DNA of 64,000 nucleotides from Phytophthora hibernalis. Lineage: Eukaryota; Oomycota; Peronosporomycetes; Peronosporales; Peronosporaceae. The stretch's first letter is position 1; the number at the start of each line of letters is the position of its first letter. Where the stretch lies: assembly GCA_012656075.1 (NCBI GenBank), contig JAAKBF010000238.1, forward strand, positions 62,001-126,000. The letters run 5' to 3'. The notes beneath the pieces were generated by a model. The model was not told where the DNA came from. It did not search any database and was given only the letters and a program-made list of their open reading frames with translations. The translations under genes and the position numbers were made by a program. Positions 63,357 to 64,000 of this stretch are shown piece by piece.

Positions 63357-63654
63357 TGAGGACAATGAAACGGGGGCTTTGTGTGTTGCAGAATGATAGT
63401 GTCGTTCGATCGTATCTGATACCTTTCGCTGTCCTGGTTGAAACGGTTTTGCAAGGAGATTGCAATTCAGAGTGTTTTGGACAACTTATGTTCTATGAAT
63501 CTTCAGGGATTGTCCAATAAGATACCTTCGTTAACCCACGTGTAGCTGAAACAGGCTTGTGACAGGGTATATAGTACTGATTTCCCGCCATACGTTAATT
63601 CATATATTATGAGTTACGGATAATCCGGAATAATCTTCGGATTAGAAGGGTTAA

Positions 63655-64000
63655 AATATAAACGGCGGAGTAAACGGGTGGATGGGTTTTCCATTAACCC
63701 ACCCAATACCCTCAATTTGGGTGTTCGGGTGGACGGCAACCCACAAAAACCCATTCCGGAACTCGGAGCTTACCATGAGTGCGTATTTACGTGTACGACA
63801 ACTAGGTCTATCCATAATTCGCCACACGAAGCCTTAAAGGCTCCTCCTGAATCTCGTCCGCGGCTTCAACTGGACGAATTTCAGTATCGGCGACGAAACT
63901 CAGTTTAAACTGCGGACGAAACACACACTACGGAGGAGCATACCGGTAGCGGTAGCGAAGTCGATCGCACCGTTTCGATGCTTGACTCGATTCGAGCAAA
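63655..64000. other. Non-coding right edge of the window
   Basis: A short stretch with ggtggatgggttttccattaacccaccc-type inverted words at 63675-63710. The open frame 63678-63908 has no recognisable product. Confidence 0.4.

Larger units (their letters stand above)
61803..63650 (+). mobile_element. piggyBac-type non-autonomous element with a passenger gene
   Basis: The left end CCCTTCTAATCCGA at 61803 and the right end (exact reverse complement) at 63650 are flanked by TTAA (61799-61802, 63651-63654), the piggyBac signature. Just inside, both ends have a near-palindrome cggattatccg. The 1848-bp interior contains a plus-strand multi-exon gene but no recognisable piggyBac DDE domain, so movement would need a transposase supplied elsewhere. 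Confidence 0.9.

Noticed and set aside
1..64000. tRNA or rRNA genes
   Set aside because: No cloverleaf-like or rRNA-like sequence was recognised by eye; the only tRNA-related sequence is the primer-binding site at 24342-24361.

Overview
This window is eukaryotic and almost certainly from an oomycete of the Phytophthora type. The evidence is: two RxLR-like secreted effector genes with oomycete-type initiator elements, compact genes with short GT-AG introns, and a dense mixture of mobile elements (chromodomain Ty3/gypsy, Ty1/copia, pogo, hAT, Harbinger, MULE with a Ulp1 domain, piggyBac, Crypton) with proteins of the kind seen in oomycete genomes. The species cannot be settled from the sequence.

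Layout. 0-12.3 kb is decayed Ty3/gypsy sequence: a chromodomain tail, a minus-strand gag start, a plus-strand gag-protease-RT-RNaseH-integrase remnant, and a minus-strand deletion derivative in which gag runs straight into the integrase end. 12.3-16.6 kb has an LTR-like promoter, a hAT element with an exact 8-bp target duplication, a pogo element with TA duplication, and another LTR-like stretch. 16.8-20.1 kb is a decayed minus-strand MULE with a C-terminal Ulp1-like protease. 20.2-25.4 kb holds a membrane-protein fragment and two gypsy gag regions, one with a recognisable primer-binding site and 5' LTR. 25.4-31 kb holds short-repeat arrays, a dead Harbinger transposase, a SAP plus Myb/SANT-like ORF and a second pogo/Tigger-type transposase.

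31.7-41.2 kb is the gene-bearing island. It has two inverted RxLR-like effector paralogues (with a TA-flanked MITE just upstream of one), a small membrane protein, a Cwc2/RBM22-type splicing factor, SAR1 GTPase, ESCRT-II subunit VPS22/SNF8, a U1-type zinc-finger protein resembling ZMAT5, and a serine/threonine protein kinase. The housekeeping genes serve splicing, ER-to-Golgi export and endosomal sorting. They do not form one pathway.

41.4-64 kb is again mobile DNA: a MULE-Ulp1 element; a second hAT copy split by a 639-bp TIR element and by a 3.25-kb Harbinger-like element; copia fragments in both orientations; a SANT-like ORF; a decayed piggyBac transposase; a decayed Crypton tyrosine recombinase; and a clean TTAA-flanked piggyBac-type element carrying a multi-exon non-transposase gene with an internal exon-intron duplication.

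A cross-cutting observation is that many otherwise intact reading frames are broken by single-base deletions in short G or T runs. This affects three conserved host genes. It looks like uncorrected sequencing or assembly error at least as much as pseudogenisation, so broken frames here should be read with that in mind.
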